In this document: positions 21,175 to 32,271 of the stretch, piece by piece
Layout: every line of letters starts with the position of its first letter
Position numbering within the stretch: position 1 is the stretch's first letter
NCBI GenBank assembly: GCA_032629725.1
Contig: JAFEVB010000042.1
Location: forward strand, 1 to 64,000
From: Gremmenia infestans
Taxonomy: Eukaryota; Ascomycota; Leotiomycetes; Helotiales; Hamatocanthoscyphaceae
Direction of reading: 5' to 3'
Length of the DNA stretch: 64,000 nt
Notes under the pieces: generated by a model
The model's database searches: none
What the model was told of the DNA's origin: nothing
The model's input: only the letters and a program-made list of their open reading frames with translations
Position numbers and translations under genes: made by a program

Positions 21175-22283
21175 ATGACGCCAATGCTGGGATTTGAAAA
21201 GGGTCTCTTGGCAGGAATCGCACGCATCGCCGACGAGGTGGAACAGACAAAGAATCTTGGAGACCGAGAACCATATATGCGAGATCTCTGGCAGGTATTC
21301 AATGTCTGATAACGAGGTGTGAAGATGTTTCCCCAGACACGGTCATCGAGTTCCTGCAGGAGTGCTTCATGTCTGAACTGGGTCTCGCACGAGAGATTTC
21401 AATGCTCCATAACAAATATGCGGAAGGTTTGAAGCTGCGAGGCCCAACGAACATCATCCAGCTTCTCTCTCGTGATTCTTGGTCTAAATACGATATCAGT
21501 ATCTAGTACACCTAAATCCGAAGTGCCTACATCGCTTCACCTACCGCAATCCTCCAAACCGATCCAGGACGACAAAAGCAACAAGAGCCATGAAGAAGAG
21601 AACAGAAGTCATCTGAAAACGCCACATGAAAGTAGTGGATTTGACACGAAACTCCTTGAGAATGGAAAACTTCATTGGCAGGTGAACATTAGCGCATACC
21701 TGAAGACGGTCTTCCAACCCCAACCAGTCGACTTGGGCCAAATTCCGAACACTGCTTCAGAGTTGTCACAGATCCAGAATTCCAGGAGCTTCTTCCAGGC
21801 TTAATACAATGCTATGCGCGCCTACTAGACGCGAAGTTTGGCCAGGAGAAAGGAACATCTAGCAAGCATTTGGAAGCAACTGTGGCTATGCTAAAAGGAG
21901 CTGGCGATCTATCTATCAACTTTTCCGAAGCCCCGTTTCCGATTAACGATTATAGCAAGAAACATGGCGCTATCGTCGAATCGGCAATCAGTCTATCGAG
22001 AACATTGTGTCTCGAGTCTGTCGCAGAGCCTTCGAATGGGTCAGAGAAAAGCTTAATCAAGCGACATCAGTTCTGCCAGCAGGCACTAGACTTTGCAAGT
22101 GATGCTTTGTCGCTCAGGGAAGAGATGTCAAAGAAGTAGACGGAGAATAGATTAGGCGTTGCTGGTGCTCTGGATGAGAAGAGAAGCCTTGAAGATGACG
22201 AGGACAATGAAAGTGGCAATCAGGTTGGGAGCAAGCGTAGACGAATGGAGGCACCACCACATCCAAGAGCAGTGCTACAATGA
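21175..22283 (+). pseudogene. Decayed gene of unknown family (frameshifts and a stop)
   Basis: Good-quality coding segments follow each other in different frames: an opening MTPMLGFEKGLLAGIARI, a frame change near 21295 into CEDVSPDTVIEFLQECF, another near 21490 into a Ser/Lys-rich linker, and another near 21760 into DPEFQELLPGLIQCYARL. The last segment meets TAG at 22137-22139 and then stays open in the same frame to TGA at 22281-22283, through an acidic stretch and a basic SKRRRM motif. The TAG fits a CAG-to-TAG change. No GT-AG introns that would repair the frame changes were found. The protein family is unknown; the basic C-terminal motif suggests a nuclear protein. Confidence 0.5.
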
Positions 22284-22690
22284 TGAGGTATGAATGAAAT
22301 GCAGAAAATATTATCCCATGTCATCTATATAATGCATGCCTGGTGGCCTCTGGACAAAATTATCGATGGCGTCAAAGCATTATATCGTGAGGGTCGGTTC
22401 AAGAAGACTAAAACAGTTTAGATAAGGACTACTATGGATAGACACAATTACGTGTTCTAAAAAGAGTCTGCCAATGGTTTTCCACGGCTCGAGCCAGCTT
22501 AGCAGAGCATATTTAGATAATAGAACTTAAAATTCAAGCGTTGACCAGATCAAAGATCAGGTGTACTCAAGCACAGAAATTTGGAAGACACAAGCATTCA
22601 TCAAGAAGAGCATTCATTAGCCGTTTACCCTGGTATCTAACGCCTCATAAATCTATTCCCCAGCCCGCAGTAGGTTTATATCCCATCTCA
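22284..22690. other. Intergenic, convergent gene ends
   Basis: This 407-base gap lies between the decayed gene and the sirtuin, which converge on it. It would hold the 3' ends of both. Nothing further was recognised. Confidence 0.5.
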
Positions 22691-25459
22691 TCAGACCAAG
22701 ATCTCTGACGCATCGTAAAATACATCATCCCCCTCAGAAGAGCCGGAACTTGACATGATAGCCCCAATACTCCCCATCCTCTTGATCCGCTGCGAGCTCG
22801 GCGTAAGCGATCCGCTGTCAGGAGGTGTAGGTAAGTTAATCTTCGAGTCGTACATTTCTTCCGTGGCTACAACGATCGTATCGTCTTCGTTGGACCAGGA
22901 CGTCTGCCCTCGAGCCTCACTAACGTCTACTAGAATAGTATCTGCATTGGAGACGCCACGGGAAGATCGCGTGCGGTAGGCGTGGTTCGTGGGTCTGGAA
23001 AGTGCAGACTTGGGCGCTGGTTGGCGAGGCGGAGCAGGAACATCTTTCTTGGGACTATGATGCAGTGGCAACGTCGCTCCAGAGGGGGGATGTGAAACCA
23101 GCATAGGGCCAGACAGCCAGTCGTTCTTTCCGCCGCCGAGGTTTGGGAATTGGTTCGAAGCGCCATGAAACGACCAATGGTAGCCAGAGAAATTGACATT
23201 GTTGGACAGTGGCTTCATTGGCTCTCGAGGCATTTCGGGCAGGGCAGGGAACTTGCGGCGGATTTCACTCCATTGTGCCATCATTGTGCTCTTGAGCGCT
23301 TCTTCCCGGTTGGGCTTCTGTACGCGTGGAAATGTTGGGCATGATTTCCTCTTCTTGCTCGCCATTATAGTGGTGCCTTTGGAGGAAGCTGGAAGGGACT
23401 TGCGGACCTTGGAAGCTGGCTTTTTGGCAGGTTCGGCTTTTATTGATGTTGACACTCTGGGCGCGGGCCTGTCCCAATATGCAAAGCGTGAGGCAAGTTG
23501 GCCTTTGAAATCTGGAAACCTACCGAGGGTGTCCAGGATCCTAAAGGTAACAAACACACCATTCATCTTGTCGTCCCGTGTGGCTTGAGGTCGTGATCGA
23601 TTCCTCGACAGAGGCTTGACATCGTCGGAAGACTCTCTTCTCTTCTCCTCAATCCTTGTACCCTGTGGTAACCATATATCTTCGCGTTTCTCTTTCAAGT
23701 CCAAAACCCAAGCGTCACAATCCCATTCGACCCAGTAATCTATAACATCACCCCAGATACTCTCCGACGGCTTCGTTCGGTTGATAAACACTACCTTCCC
23801 ACCTCGGGTGTGAATGGCTTTTGCGAACTCCTTGATCATAACCTTTAATCCATGAACCTTTAAACTAGTTCCCATTATCAGCAGAACATCAGGGCCAAGA
23901 CTCAAATCATGCGTAATCAATGGCCCAACTAAATCAGCACTGGGATGCTCCTCTCCGTACAGAACAATGTCAGGCCTCAGCCGTCCCACAGCAAGACTTC
24001 TTCTTCCTCGCCCAGTTCGTTTATTACTGTGATCTTCGCATTGTGGGCAATCTGGGGCCTGGCCGGACAATGTAGCAGCCTCTCGGTCTGGGTCATCCCA
24101 GCTTGAAAGTTTTGCGCAAATCCCGCACCGTAGCTGGCCCAGGCTTCCGTGGAGCAGAACAACCTCAACTCCTCCGTTGTGAGGACTGTCTCCTGCGATA
24201 TCGAGAGGTCTTGCCTCCTGTTGGGTTTTGTAATGAAATCGCGCTCTGTTACCCGCCCCACGGCCGAGGTCCGTACATAATCCCAAGCGTTCTTCGAGCA
24301 AGTCGATGTTTTGCGTGTAATTGCGCACCAGCCGTCCGCTATCCCGTAAAACCTTGATGAAATTATGTGTCTCAGTCGTCGCAGTGACCTCATGGCGAAT
24401 CTTTTTTCGTAAAGAGGAAATGAACATGTAAAAGATCGAGGTGGTAAAGGGGTCGTTCCATATGATAGAATCGAAGAGATCACGCCCCTTGAGATTTGGG
24501 AGGGTCCGGGAAGATTGAGAGGACTGTGTAGCTGATGGTTCATCGTCTTCAGGCTTCATCGATGAACTTGTTTCTTGTCGTTTTAAGGGTTGTCGGTCTT
24601 GGACGTGGTGAATGCCAGCTGAGCTGACGGACGTGATCGAGGCTGCCGTACTAGATGCAAAAGTGATGGTTGAAATAGATTGTTTGCGGGAAGGACTTGC
24701 GCTTGCAGACGTTTCGGACATAGTGACAGAGCTTGTAGTCGTGAAAGAGCTTTCAATTGATGTGAAATCGGCATGTGCGCCAGATCGGCGTGAAATTCTA
24801 CGTGAAGGCGGCTTGATTTCTATTGTGGACGAGGTTTGGATGTGGACCCCATCTGCGGTTGATTCCGTAGCTGAGGCATGGGTCTGTGTAGATGTAATGT
24901 CTGGCGGCTCTAATGCCTCCTCGGACGTGTTGTCATGATATAACTCGGATTGCGATGAAGGCGGATCGGACAGAGGACTCGAGTCTGCAAGGCTGCGTAC
25001 GGGGGTGGTAGATCGGGGGGTAGCAACAGACTGAGATATGCGAGAGGATCTTAATTCTGGCTCTGATTGTTTTGCAGGCTCTTGCTGCGAAAGAGTTGTA
25101 TCAATCACATCGACTACTTTTCCATCCGGTGCCACGACCTCGTAGAAGTACGACGGCTTTGCTCGTTTTCTAGGCCTGTCGTCAATATCGAAGGTATTCG
25201 TATTTTCCCATGGGGGGTTTTGCAAAGCTGTGTCGTATTGAGCTTGGATCAGAGAGTAAAGTCCATCTTCAGAGCGGAAATCCTATCAAACTTTCAGTAA
25301 AGTCAACATTCAAGTGGCTTGCGATTTACTTACAGGTATCCCACAGTTAGTACTTATTCCAGCTCCCGTAACAACCACCACTTTTCTCGACTTTCCCAAC
25401 GCGTCCGCAATCAATTGTAGTTCCTGTCTGGAGTCGGGACCAACATTGATAGTCGGCAT
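22691..25459 (-). CDS. Hst3/Hst4-type sirtuin, NAD-dependent histone deacetylase
   Basis: Two exons (25459-25334, 25282-22691) give about 905 aa. Exon 1 encodes VVVVTGAGIS (NAD-binding, residues 27-36) and ends at GIP; exon 2 continues with DFRSEDGLYSLI. Further motifs are YTQNID, HGSLGQLRC with the catalytic His, the zinc Cys pairs CGIC and CPQC, and IMGTSLKVHGLK. About 200 low-complexity Ser/Thr-rich residues are inserted between DFRS and the KGRDLFDSIIW block, and a long disordered Pro/Ser-rich tail follows the catalytic core, so the protein is larger than yeast Hst3/4. This class removes acetyl from histone H3 Lys56. HstD, the Aspergillus member, affects secondary metabolism and development, which is notable so close to a PKS cluster, but the gene is probably an ordinary chromosomal one. 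The nucleus is the expected location. Confidence 0.93.
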
Positions 25460-26956
25460 GATGCTTAACTGTACAGAACGCCGTATGGTGGGTTTTTAGT
25501 TTTCAGAACCCCCAAACAAACTTCTTATAAACGGTCTGTGCCGTCCGTCAGGCCTTGACAAAACCCGTCCAGTTGAGATATGGTTCCCTTTGGACTGGGA
25601 GAGCAGTCTGCAGTCTGCCAGCACGACGTGTCAAAGTCCTAGCAGAAAGCCTTTCAACGCATTGTTTGCCTCGAATTCAATTGTGATGCGTTGCGTTCCT
25701 CTGCGCGTGTATTGCTAGTCCCAGTCCCAGTCCCAGTCCCAGTCCAGTCAAGTATTTCCACCAACTTGACAGCCAGTTACGCGCCTGTTGCGACTTTCGA
25801 ATACTCCGGACTCGACTCCGATGAACGTCTCGTAGGGCTGTAGGTTGTTCCTCAGACACCGCAAGTCCAATTGAGCGCTTCGGGGAGGTTCGCGTGCCTC
25901 TGCGGAGGTTGACTTCGATTGGGGGGGGAAGGAGGTGGAGGATTCGTGGTGCCGATAAGATATCGATGAGTTGCGACGTGATTTCTCGGTGTTCTGGCGC
26001 GACAAGAGGTTCCTCGTGAATTGTAATATGACTCCTGCAATAAGAAATACCAAAAATGGAATGAAAGCGCGACGAAAGGGGCGTAGAAAGGGGGGGGCGC
26101 GTTGTTGGAGGTTGGTGGTGAGGTTTAAATGTCGCGTCCAGCTCACTGGGCTGTTTACTTGACGTCCAGGAATCCGATTAGCCTGTGCGAACCCTGCAAG
26201 CTTCCCCCGCCCTTAAACACATCCACCCATCTTCATCTTCACTTCCACTCCAATGCCTCGTCTCCATCTCTCCTACTCCGTAATGTTTTCACCCTCTCAG
26301 CCACTCACTCAGCTGGAGGTAGTACCTTCAGTTTAACAGACCACACACAATGCTATACTCCGTGCAGACCGAGATGCATAGCATTAAAGAGGTAGTTGCT
26401 TGATTCTACGCCACCGACCTAACAGTCTAGAACTGGTAGAACTTCTTTTTCATGCTCAACGAGCGCTCTAAAATCACCTACTTTTTGATGCTTTGGCTAC
26501 GGCATGATGACTGTAGCTATTCCTCAAGAATTATATCAAGTGCTTTAAAGTCATTTTCAGTAAATAAAATACCTGCTATTTCATCTCTTCACGTTCCCCT
26601 CCGATGATTGCCCTAGGCCCAGGATCTTTCTTCTCAAACGCATAGGCAGATACCATAAAAATTGCTGATGATGTGTACCTACCTTAGGTATGTATTCAAT
26701 ATACCTGTCCCTCCAGCCTCCATATCGTTTGCTGTTTGGTACCCCGCGGAATCACCGACAGCTCATTAACAAGCAGTTGGCATTGAAATACCATCAAACT
26801 CCAAACTTTGTTGCAAATTGCTGTTTCCGAGTCATCATCATGGCGTATAAGTAACCCTTGAGATGACTCTACAGGAATAGAAACTTTTTAAGGCCCACAT
26901 TTATTTCTCCAGATTCAACTCCTGGGTTTGGAGTGCAGGTCCATTAAACCGAGAAG
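25460..26956. other. Intergenic, with hexamer microsatellite
   Basis: This 1.5 kb lies between divergent genes. A minus-strand frame (26146-25748) encodes a hydrophobic segment followed by a basic region, but it has no ATG, so I do not call it a gene. An AGTCCC repeat lies at 25717-25749 and TACCTTAGGTA at 26680-26690. Confidence 0.5.
25717..25749. repeat. AGTCCC hexamer microsatellite
   Basis: Four perfect AGTCCC units are followed by AGTCC and AGTC. It is a short simple repeat upstream of the sirtuin gene and is likely length-variable between strains. Confidence 0.9.
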
Positions 26957-27674
26957 ATGCCCCAAAAGCTCCAGTTTGTCTGGCCGAAAGATGGCCCTAA
27001 AGGTCGTAGTGGTCATCGTGGTTTTTTTGGTCGCATGAACAATGTCCTGACGAACAGAGGGCCTGATATCTTCCTTCAACGGAAAGGCAGTTCAACTCCT
27101 ATCTCACCGGATTGCTGGTCGAACTGGTATTTTAGATGCTCTTCTGCTATAGGAATACACGTCTGATACTTGCAGGGACTCTTATCACCAAAGGAACTAC
27201 CATTACTTGGAAGAAGCTGGCCCCTACGTCTCGCGAGGTGTCAAACGATATGACCCGCATTCGAGAAGATACAAGACATGGACCATCCCACATGATTGGG
27301 AAGGCGACTATTCTGAGCAGGGTATATATCCCCATTTCACGGCTTCAGAGTGGAGGAAAATGGCTAGGAGACTGGGCAAAGGGCGTCTTGTTGATCCGTT
27401 GAAGATGGGTGACGATTGGCATCATGATGGACCCAAGGTTCGCTTCCCAATTCCTGACTATGTTTTGTGATTGATCCCCTTGCAGAGGTTTCGACAGGAG
27501 CATGATGAATTTTGGCAAGAAGCTCATCGCATTGGTGAGAATTATCGACAAGGGCTTCCTCCAACGGATGTCCGAAACCCCAACTTCAGGATGCATCAAC
27601 AGTGGCCGAATGACCTCCAGAATTGGATGATCGACGAGGAGCTGAACCAAATGTGGTTTCCAAGAAGAACCTGA
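26957..27674 (+). CDS. Unrecognised 206 aa protein, aromatic and basic
   Basis: Three exons (26957-27126, 27176-27437, 27486-27674) join in frame with GT-AG introns of 49 and 48 nt, giving 206 aa. The N-terminus MPQKLQFVWPKDGPKGR is basic, and the whole protein is rich in Trp, Tyr, His and Arg, with segments such as DPHSRRYKTWTIPHDW and QQWPNDLQNWMIDEEL. There is no signal peptide, membrane span or Cys cluster. I do not recognise the family. Clean splicing across three exons supports a real gene. Confidence 0.65.
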
Positions 27675-28330
27675 TAAAATTCATAGTCTGGATCTGCGTG
27701 GTCTTTTGGGGTTGTTTCCTGGGACCATGTTTGGCAAGAGAATGATGATTGCTTGGTACCGGGAATGTAGGCTTACGGGAATGATGAGGTGTTGGTAGGC
27801 TTTGTTTGATGGGTCAGGCACGGAATTGGCTAGACGGATAATGTCAATTCAGATTACTTCTTCTTCTTCGGCACTTTAGCAACCATAGACTACCAGAACT
27901 TCAAGTCTAGTAAAAGATCCAATATCAAACCGAGTCCGTTGATTCTAAAAGGGGGTCTGGGGAAATCATTTTCGAAGGAAGGTAAGCCGAGGCGCTACTC
28001 CTCTTTGATCAAATGGCGGTTCGCACCTCCACCCCCATTTCTGCTTTCCCCGTGCAACCCCATATGGCGTTTCCAGACGCCAATGAGGGGAAGACCCGTC
28101 ATAATGCGGCTACACTCGACAAAGCTTCCTTTTGTTGAATAAGAGGGTAACAGTGATCCGGTGCGGGCTTACCTCGTGTATTGTGCTTTATGTCTTGTGT
28201 TTCTGTCTTATAAAGCCTTCTCTTGTTCTCAAATATCACCGTTTGCTTCACTTTATAAACTTCACTTCAATTCTCCTCCTCAATCACATCCTCAACTTTA
28301 CTTGCCCGTACACCCCCACCGCAATCCACC
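27675..28330. promoter_or_regulatory. Upstream region of the flavin monooxygenase gene
   Basis: This 656-base gap ends in a CT-rich leader with CCACC directly before the ATG, a good start context. No specific site was recognised. Confidence 0.45.
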
Positions 28331-30327
28331 ATGGGAGATATTAGACCCCAAACCCAAGTTGAGCTGCCATCTTCCGAGCGCTGCGAACCTGGTTCTTTCC
28401 CTCTAGCTATCGCCAAAGTCCCCGAGATCTCACCAGCAGATTCAATCGATGCCCACACTGTAGCTTCTAAATGGATCTCGTTGATCAACAAGACCCTGAA
28501 TACATCAAATTTCGGTGAATTCTCAAACCTCTTCCTCACAGAATCATATTGGCGAGACCAGCTCTGCTTGTCATGGGACTTCCACACCATTCACGGACCA
28601 GAGAAGATTGCCTCCATCCTCAAGGAATCCAAGAATGGATCTCGTATTAAGTGGCTAGATCTGGACACAAGTTCGGCTCTTCGCTCACCTACTGCAAAAC
28701 TCAATAATGAAGGCAAAGTAGTCGAGGTGCAGGCATTCCTCACAGTCATAACCGACGTCGGAAGCGGAGCAGGTATCGTAAAGCTGGTACCGCAAAAGGG
28801 GACTTGGAAAGCGTTCACGCTGTTCACTTTTCTGAAGGGACTGAAAGGCCATGAGGAGTCGATTGGGAATAGAAGACCAGTGGGGGTTGAGCACGGAGAG
28901 CATACATCTCAGAAGAACTGGCTCGATCGGCGGGTCGACGAGGGCGCGTTCGGCGAGGGCAATGAGCCAACTGTTCTGATTCTCGGTATTTCTGACTTGA
29001 TCAGTCCTTGAATGATACTTACTAATCTCCACTAGGCGCTGGTCAAGCGGGTTTAACAATCGCGGCGAGACTGAAGATGCTCAGTGTCAAGTCATTAATT
29101 ATCGACCGTGAGCTACAGATTGGTGACAACTGGAGAACTCGATATCATCAGTTGGTTCTGCACGATCCAATTTGGATTGACCATCTACCCTACCTCCCAT
29201 TTCCGGATACTTGGCCAATCTTTACACCAAAGGACAAGTTGGGCGACTGGTTCGAATCTTACGTTAAGCTGCTGGAGTTGAATGCCTGGACACAGACGAG
29301 TATCAAGGAGTCATCGTGGGATGATTCGGCCGCTTCTTGGACCGTCGAAGTGGAGCGAACAGAGAATGGAAAGACAACAACTCGAACTCTTCATCCACAG
29401 GTAAGCACAAATACATGCGAACAAGTCTTCAACTAACCGGGATAGCACATTATCCAAGCCACGGGCGCCAGTGGTGAAGCAAATATCCCTGATATCAAAG
29501 GACTCTCGACCTTCAAGGGTGACCGTATCGTTCACTCATCTAAATACACCGCTGCCAAACCATCACATGGCGAGAACAAGCGTGCTATCATTGTCGGCTG
29601 CTGTAACTCTGGCCATGATATTGCTCAAAATTATCACGAGAATGGATATGCAGTCACAATGGTCCAGCGATCTTCAACATTCGTCATCTCAGCCGAGACC
29701 AATGTAGCAGGGTTAGTTCCACTGTACTGTGAAGGCAGCCCACCAACGGAGGATTCGGATATCATGAACTTCGGAGTTCCCAACCCTGTTGTCAAGAAAG
29801 CAGGTATTGATGAGACGAAAATACAGCAAGAAAAAATAGACAGAAAATTGCTTCAAGGACTGGAGAAGGCAGGCTTCAGCCTTGATAGAGGTCCTGGTGG
29901 AGCTGGCCTTTGGATCAAGTATCTTCAAAAAGGTGGCGGGTATTACATTGATGTCGGTTGCTCGCAACTCATCATCGACGGCAAGATTAGAGTCAAACAA
30001 GGCCAAGAAATTGCCGAGATCCTTCCTAACGGTATCAAATTTGCAGATGGCGAGATCCTCGAGGCCGATGAAATCGTTTTGGCAACGGGGTACCTGAACA
30101 TGCGTACTCAATGCCGAAAGATCTTTGGCAGTGCGGTTTCGGATCGCGTCAAGGATGTTTGGGGCTTTGACGAAGAGGGCGAGAGTAGGACGCTTTGGAG
30201 GAAGAGTGGACATCCCGGGTTCTGGTTCATGGCGGGCAATCTGGCTCTTTGCCGGTTTTACTCGAGACCACTTGCTCTGCAGATCAAGGGGCTAGTGGAG
30301 GGAATTTACAAGTATGATGATTTGTGA
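28331..30327 (+). CDS. NTF2-like domain fused to a FAD/NADPH flavin monooxygenase
   Basis: Three exons (28331-28985, 29036-29400, 29446-30327) give 633 aa. Residues about 45-150 resemble an NTF2/SnoaL-like fold (WISLINKTLNTSNFGEFSNL). The FAD Rossmann motif GAGQAGL (near 219) is rebuilt across the first intron. Then come the FMO-type signature FKGDRIVHSSKY, the NADPH motif GCCNSGHD (near 391) and the ATGYLNM motif before the C-terminus, the order of YUCCA-like and class B flavin monooxygenases. The family inserts oxygen at soft nucleophiles or carbonyls; the substrate is unknown. There is no signal peptide or membrane span, so it is probably cytosolic. It is a common tailoring-enzyme class, but it lies 10 kb and several unrelated genes from the PKS, so membership of that cluster is doubtful. 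Confidence 0.92.
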
Positions 30328-31221
30328 TGTCTGGGTGGTTAGCAAACGTTGGCGTTATTTGCATGGCATGGCTTAAAGGCAAGTTGCAAAGAGGAACGGA
30401 TGTGATAGAACTCGGTTGGCGGATCCAGCTGTAGAAAGGTTTCATATTCGAGATCACTGCCGTGGCATCAGGAGCTTGATAATCCGATATAATCAGTGTT
30501 GCTATCCTCGTGGTACTCTTTAGCCACGCTATCTTTGACTTGTCGTCGCTCGAAGTCAAGTCGTGTTCGGGTTGGCTTCTTGTGGATATGATTTACACAA
30601 ACCATATGGACTTGTTGAATGACGGTCTGGCTCGTTCTGTAGCAGAAACCTTCATATCCACAATTGCAAACACTTGATAATGAAGTGCCTCCTTGACAGC
30701 ATAATGGGTAGATGAAAGATTTCAACATATACAGCAAGAAGACATGGCCACAGAGATAAGCGTCGTTTACATTGCTTTGGACCCCAAACGATTCTTTAAA
30801 AAGTAATTATATGTTCTGGGTCAGATATACGGTGGAGTCGATGGGTTTATCGTGAATAATCTATGCTGTGTTGTTCGTTGTCAAGGAAGAACGTCGGAGA
30901 TCGACAAACTCTAGGCGATACAATCCTGCCCTACCAGCACCACACCACCCACCACCAGCAACCTCGAGTCCAGACGTCGACATCGACAATGCGCATGTCA
31001 ATGCTCTCTGAATACTCTACTTGTGTCTCCAAATTTATTCTTTTTGATTCCTTCTCGTGCCTATTTGTATTAGGAATGGCAACGCGTTCCCACTTTCCTA
31101 CCCCCAGACGCGTCTGAATGTCCTCATGCGCTCCACTCAAAATCTCCAAGACGATTGTAATCACGTCTTCGTTCGATCATTCATAATTTTTTGAGCACAT
31201 ATTTACCTCGGGTACCCCAAG
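30328..31221. other. Intergenic, nothing recognised
   Basis: This 894-base gap would hold the monooxygenase 3' end and the promoter of the next gene. I see no gene. Short frames on both strands lack any family features. Confidence 0.5.
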
Positions 31222-32271
31222 ATGGCACCAGAAAATCCGCAACCATATCCCCTCTACGATGCAACTCTTACCCTCCAGCGTATTTCGCCCCTCTATATTG
31301 GCAGCGACACTCCCCTCGAGAACGCCACTCTACAAATATACGCGCAGCAGTTCCGAGATATCCTTGCCGGTGATGTGCTGCGTGGTGTACGCGTCGGGCT
31401 GTCCGAGGACACTACAATGGCACGCGTTGGAGCTCTGCAGGCTGTGACGTGGAAACTTCTGCCGGATGAAGACGTATGGACTGGGGCGGACGAGACACAA
31501 ATGTTGGGCAATGAAGACACGACAACGAGCCTTGCTGCTTCGAGAGGCATGCTGGTTACGATCACATACGAAAGGGGGGTTTATACAGCTATTTTGCTAC
31601 GTGACATGCAAGACGACCAAGATGAATCTGCAATTGGGGTTGACTTGGACGGATATGGCTTCCAAAGCTTTCCCCTGCTCTTGATGAAAATGCCGGCGAC
31701 ATTGCGAGATCCATTCACGCAATTCCTGGCCAACACATTCGATGCTCGAGCCTCGACTTTTCAACTCCCCAGCCTCTTCCTCACGACTGCACTCGACCAA
31801 TACCTTGCATACATATGCGTTGGGGAGGACGGAGAGCCATTGGATACTCTGGAAAGCAGTCGGATTCTGAGGACGGTAATTGGATCCATTTTTGTCGAGG
31901 TTGGATTTGACATTCCAGGTGGATCGGCTACTCTCAAGACCCTTCAAATCCATATTGCCAGCGAAGACGTACCTCGTATGGTCTCCCGGGGGAAACGACT
32001 GGTAGATGGGCCAGAGACACCATTTATGGCGGCCCTCACAGCATATGTCAAAGCACATTTGGCTTTGGACCTAGGCCACGAAATGGTCAATATCGTGGGA
32101 ATACACTGTCAAGCGTTTCTGCTAAATAGTGCCGGCAAAGCTAAATTCAGTCTACCACATGTTGCAGATGACGGCGAAAGTCCTCAGAGGAGAGCTACGA
32201 AGAGATTGATCCATGGCCTCATCGCTACTGCAAAGGGACGGAAGATGATCATGGGCAATGAAGGGAGTTGA
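31222..32271 (+). CDS. Probable Sim4-complex kinetochore subunit Fta1 (CENP-L family)
   Basis: An uninterrupted 349 aa frame starts at ATG 31222. Its opening, YPLYDATLTLQRISPLYIG, then RFRDILAGDVLRGVRVGL and AVTWKLLP, matches what I recall of fungal Fta1/CENP-L proteins, which share a YPLYnttftL..SPLY start and a LRGVrvG block. CENP-L pairs with CENP-N in the inner kinetochore and helps read the centromeric nucleosome. Length fits. There is no signal peptide or membrane span. The assignment rests on remembered N-terminal motifs, so the family is likely but not certain. The gene lies 31 kb from the telomere and has no functional link to its neighbours. Confidence 0.65.
   Translation: MAPENPQPYPLYDATLTLQRISPLYIGSDTPLENATLQIYAQQFRDILAGDVLRGVRVGLSEDTTMARVGALQAVTWKLLPDEDVWTGADETQMLGNEDTTTSLAASRGMLVTITYERGVYTAILLRDMQDDQDESAIGVDLDGYGFQSFPLLLMKMPATLRDPFTQFLANTFDARASTFQLPSLFLTTALDQYLAYICVGEDGEPLDTLESSRILRTVIGSIFVEVGFDIPGGSATLKTLQIHIASEDVPRMVSRGKRLVDGPETPFMAALTAYVKAHLALDLGHEMVNIVGIHCQAFLLNSAGKAKFSLPHVADDGESPQRRATKRLIHGLIATAKGRKMIMGNEGS

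Noticed and set aside
22930..24543. Several long frames antisense or offset to the sirtuin
   Set aside because: They are shadows of the 905-codon sirtuin frame, which carries all family motifs.
25748..26146. Minus-strand frame with one hydrophobic segment
   Set aside because: There is no ATG in the frame; an upstream coding exon could not be identified.
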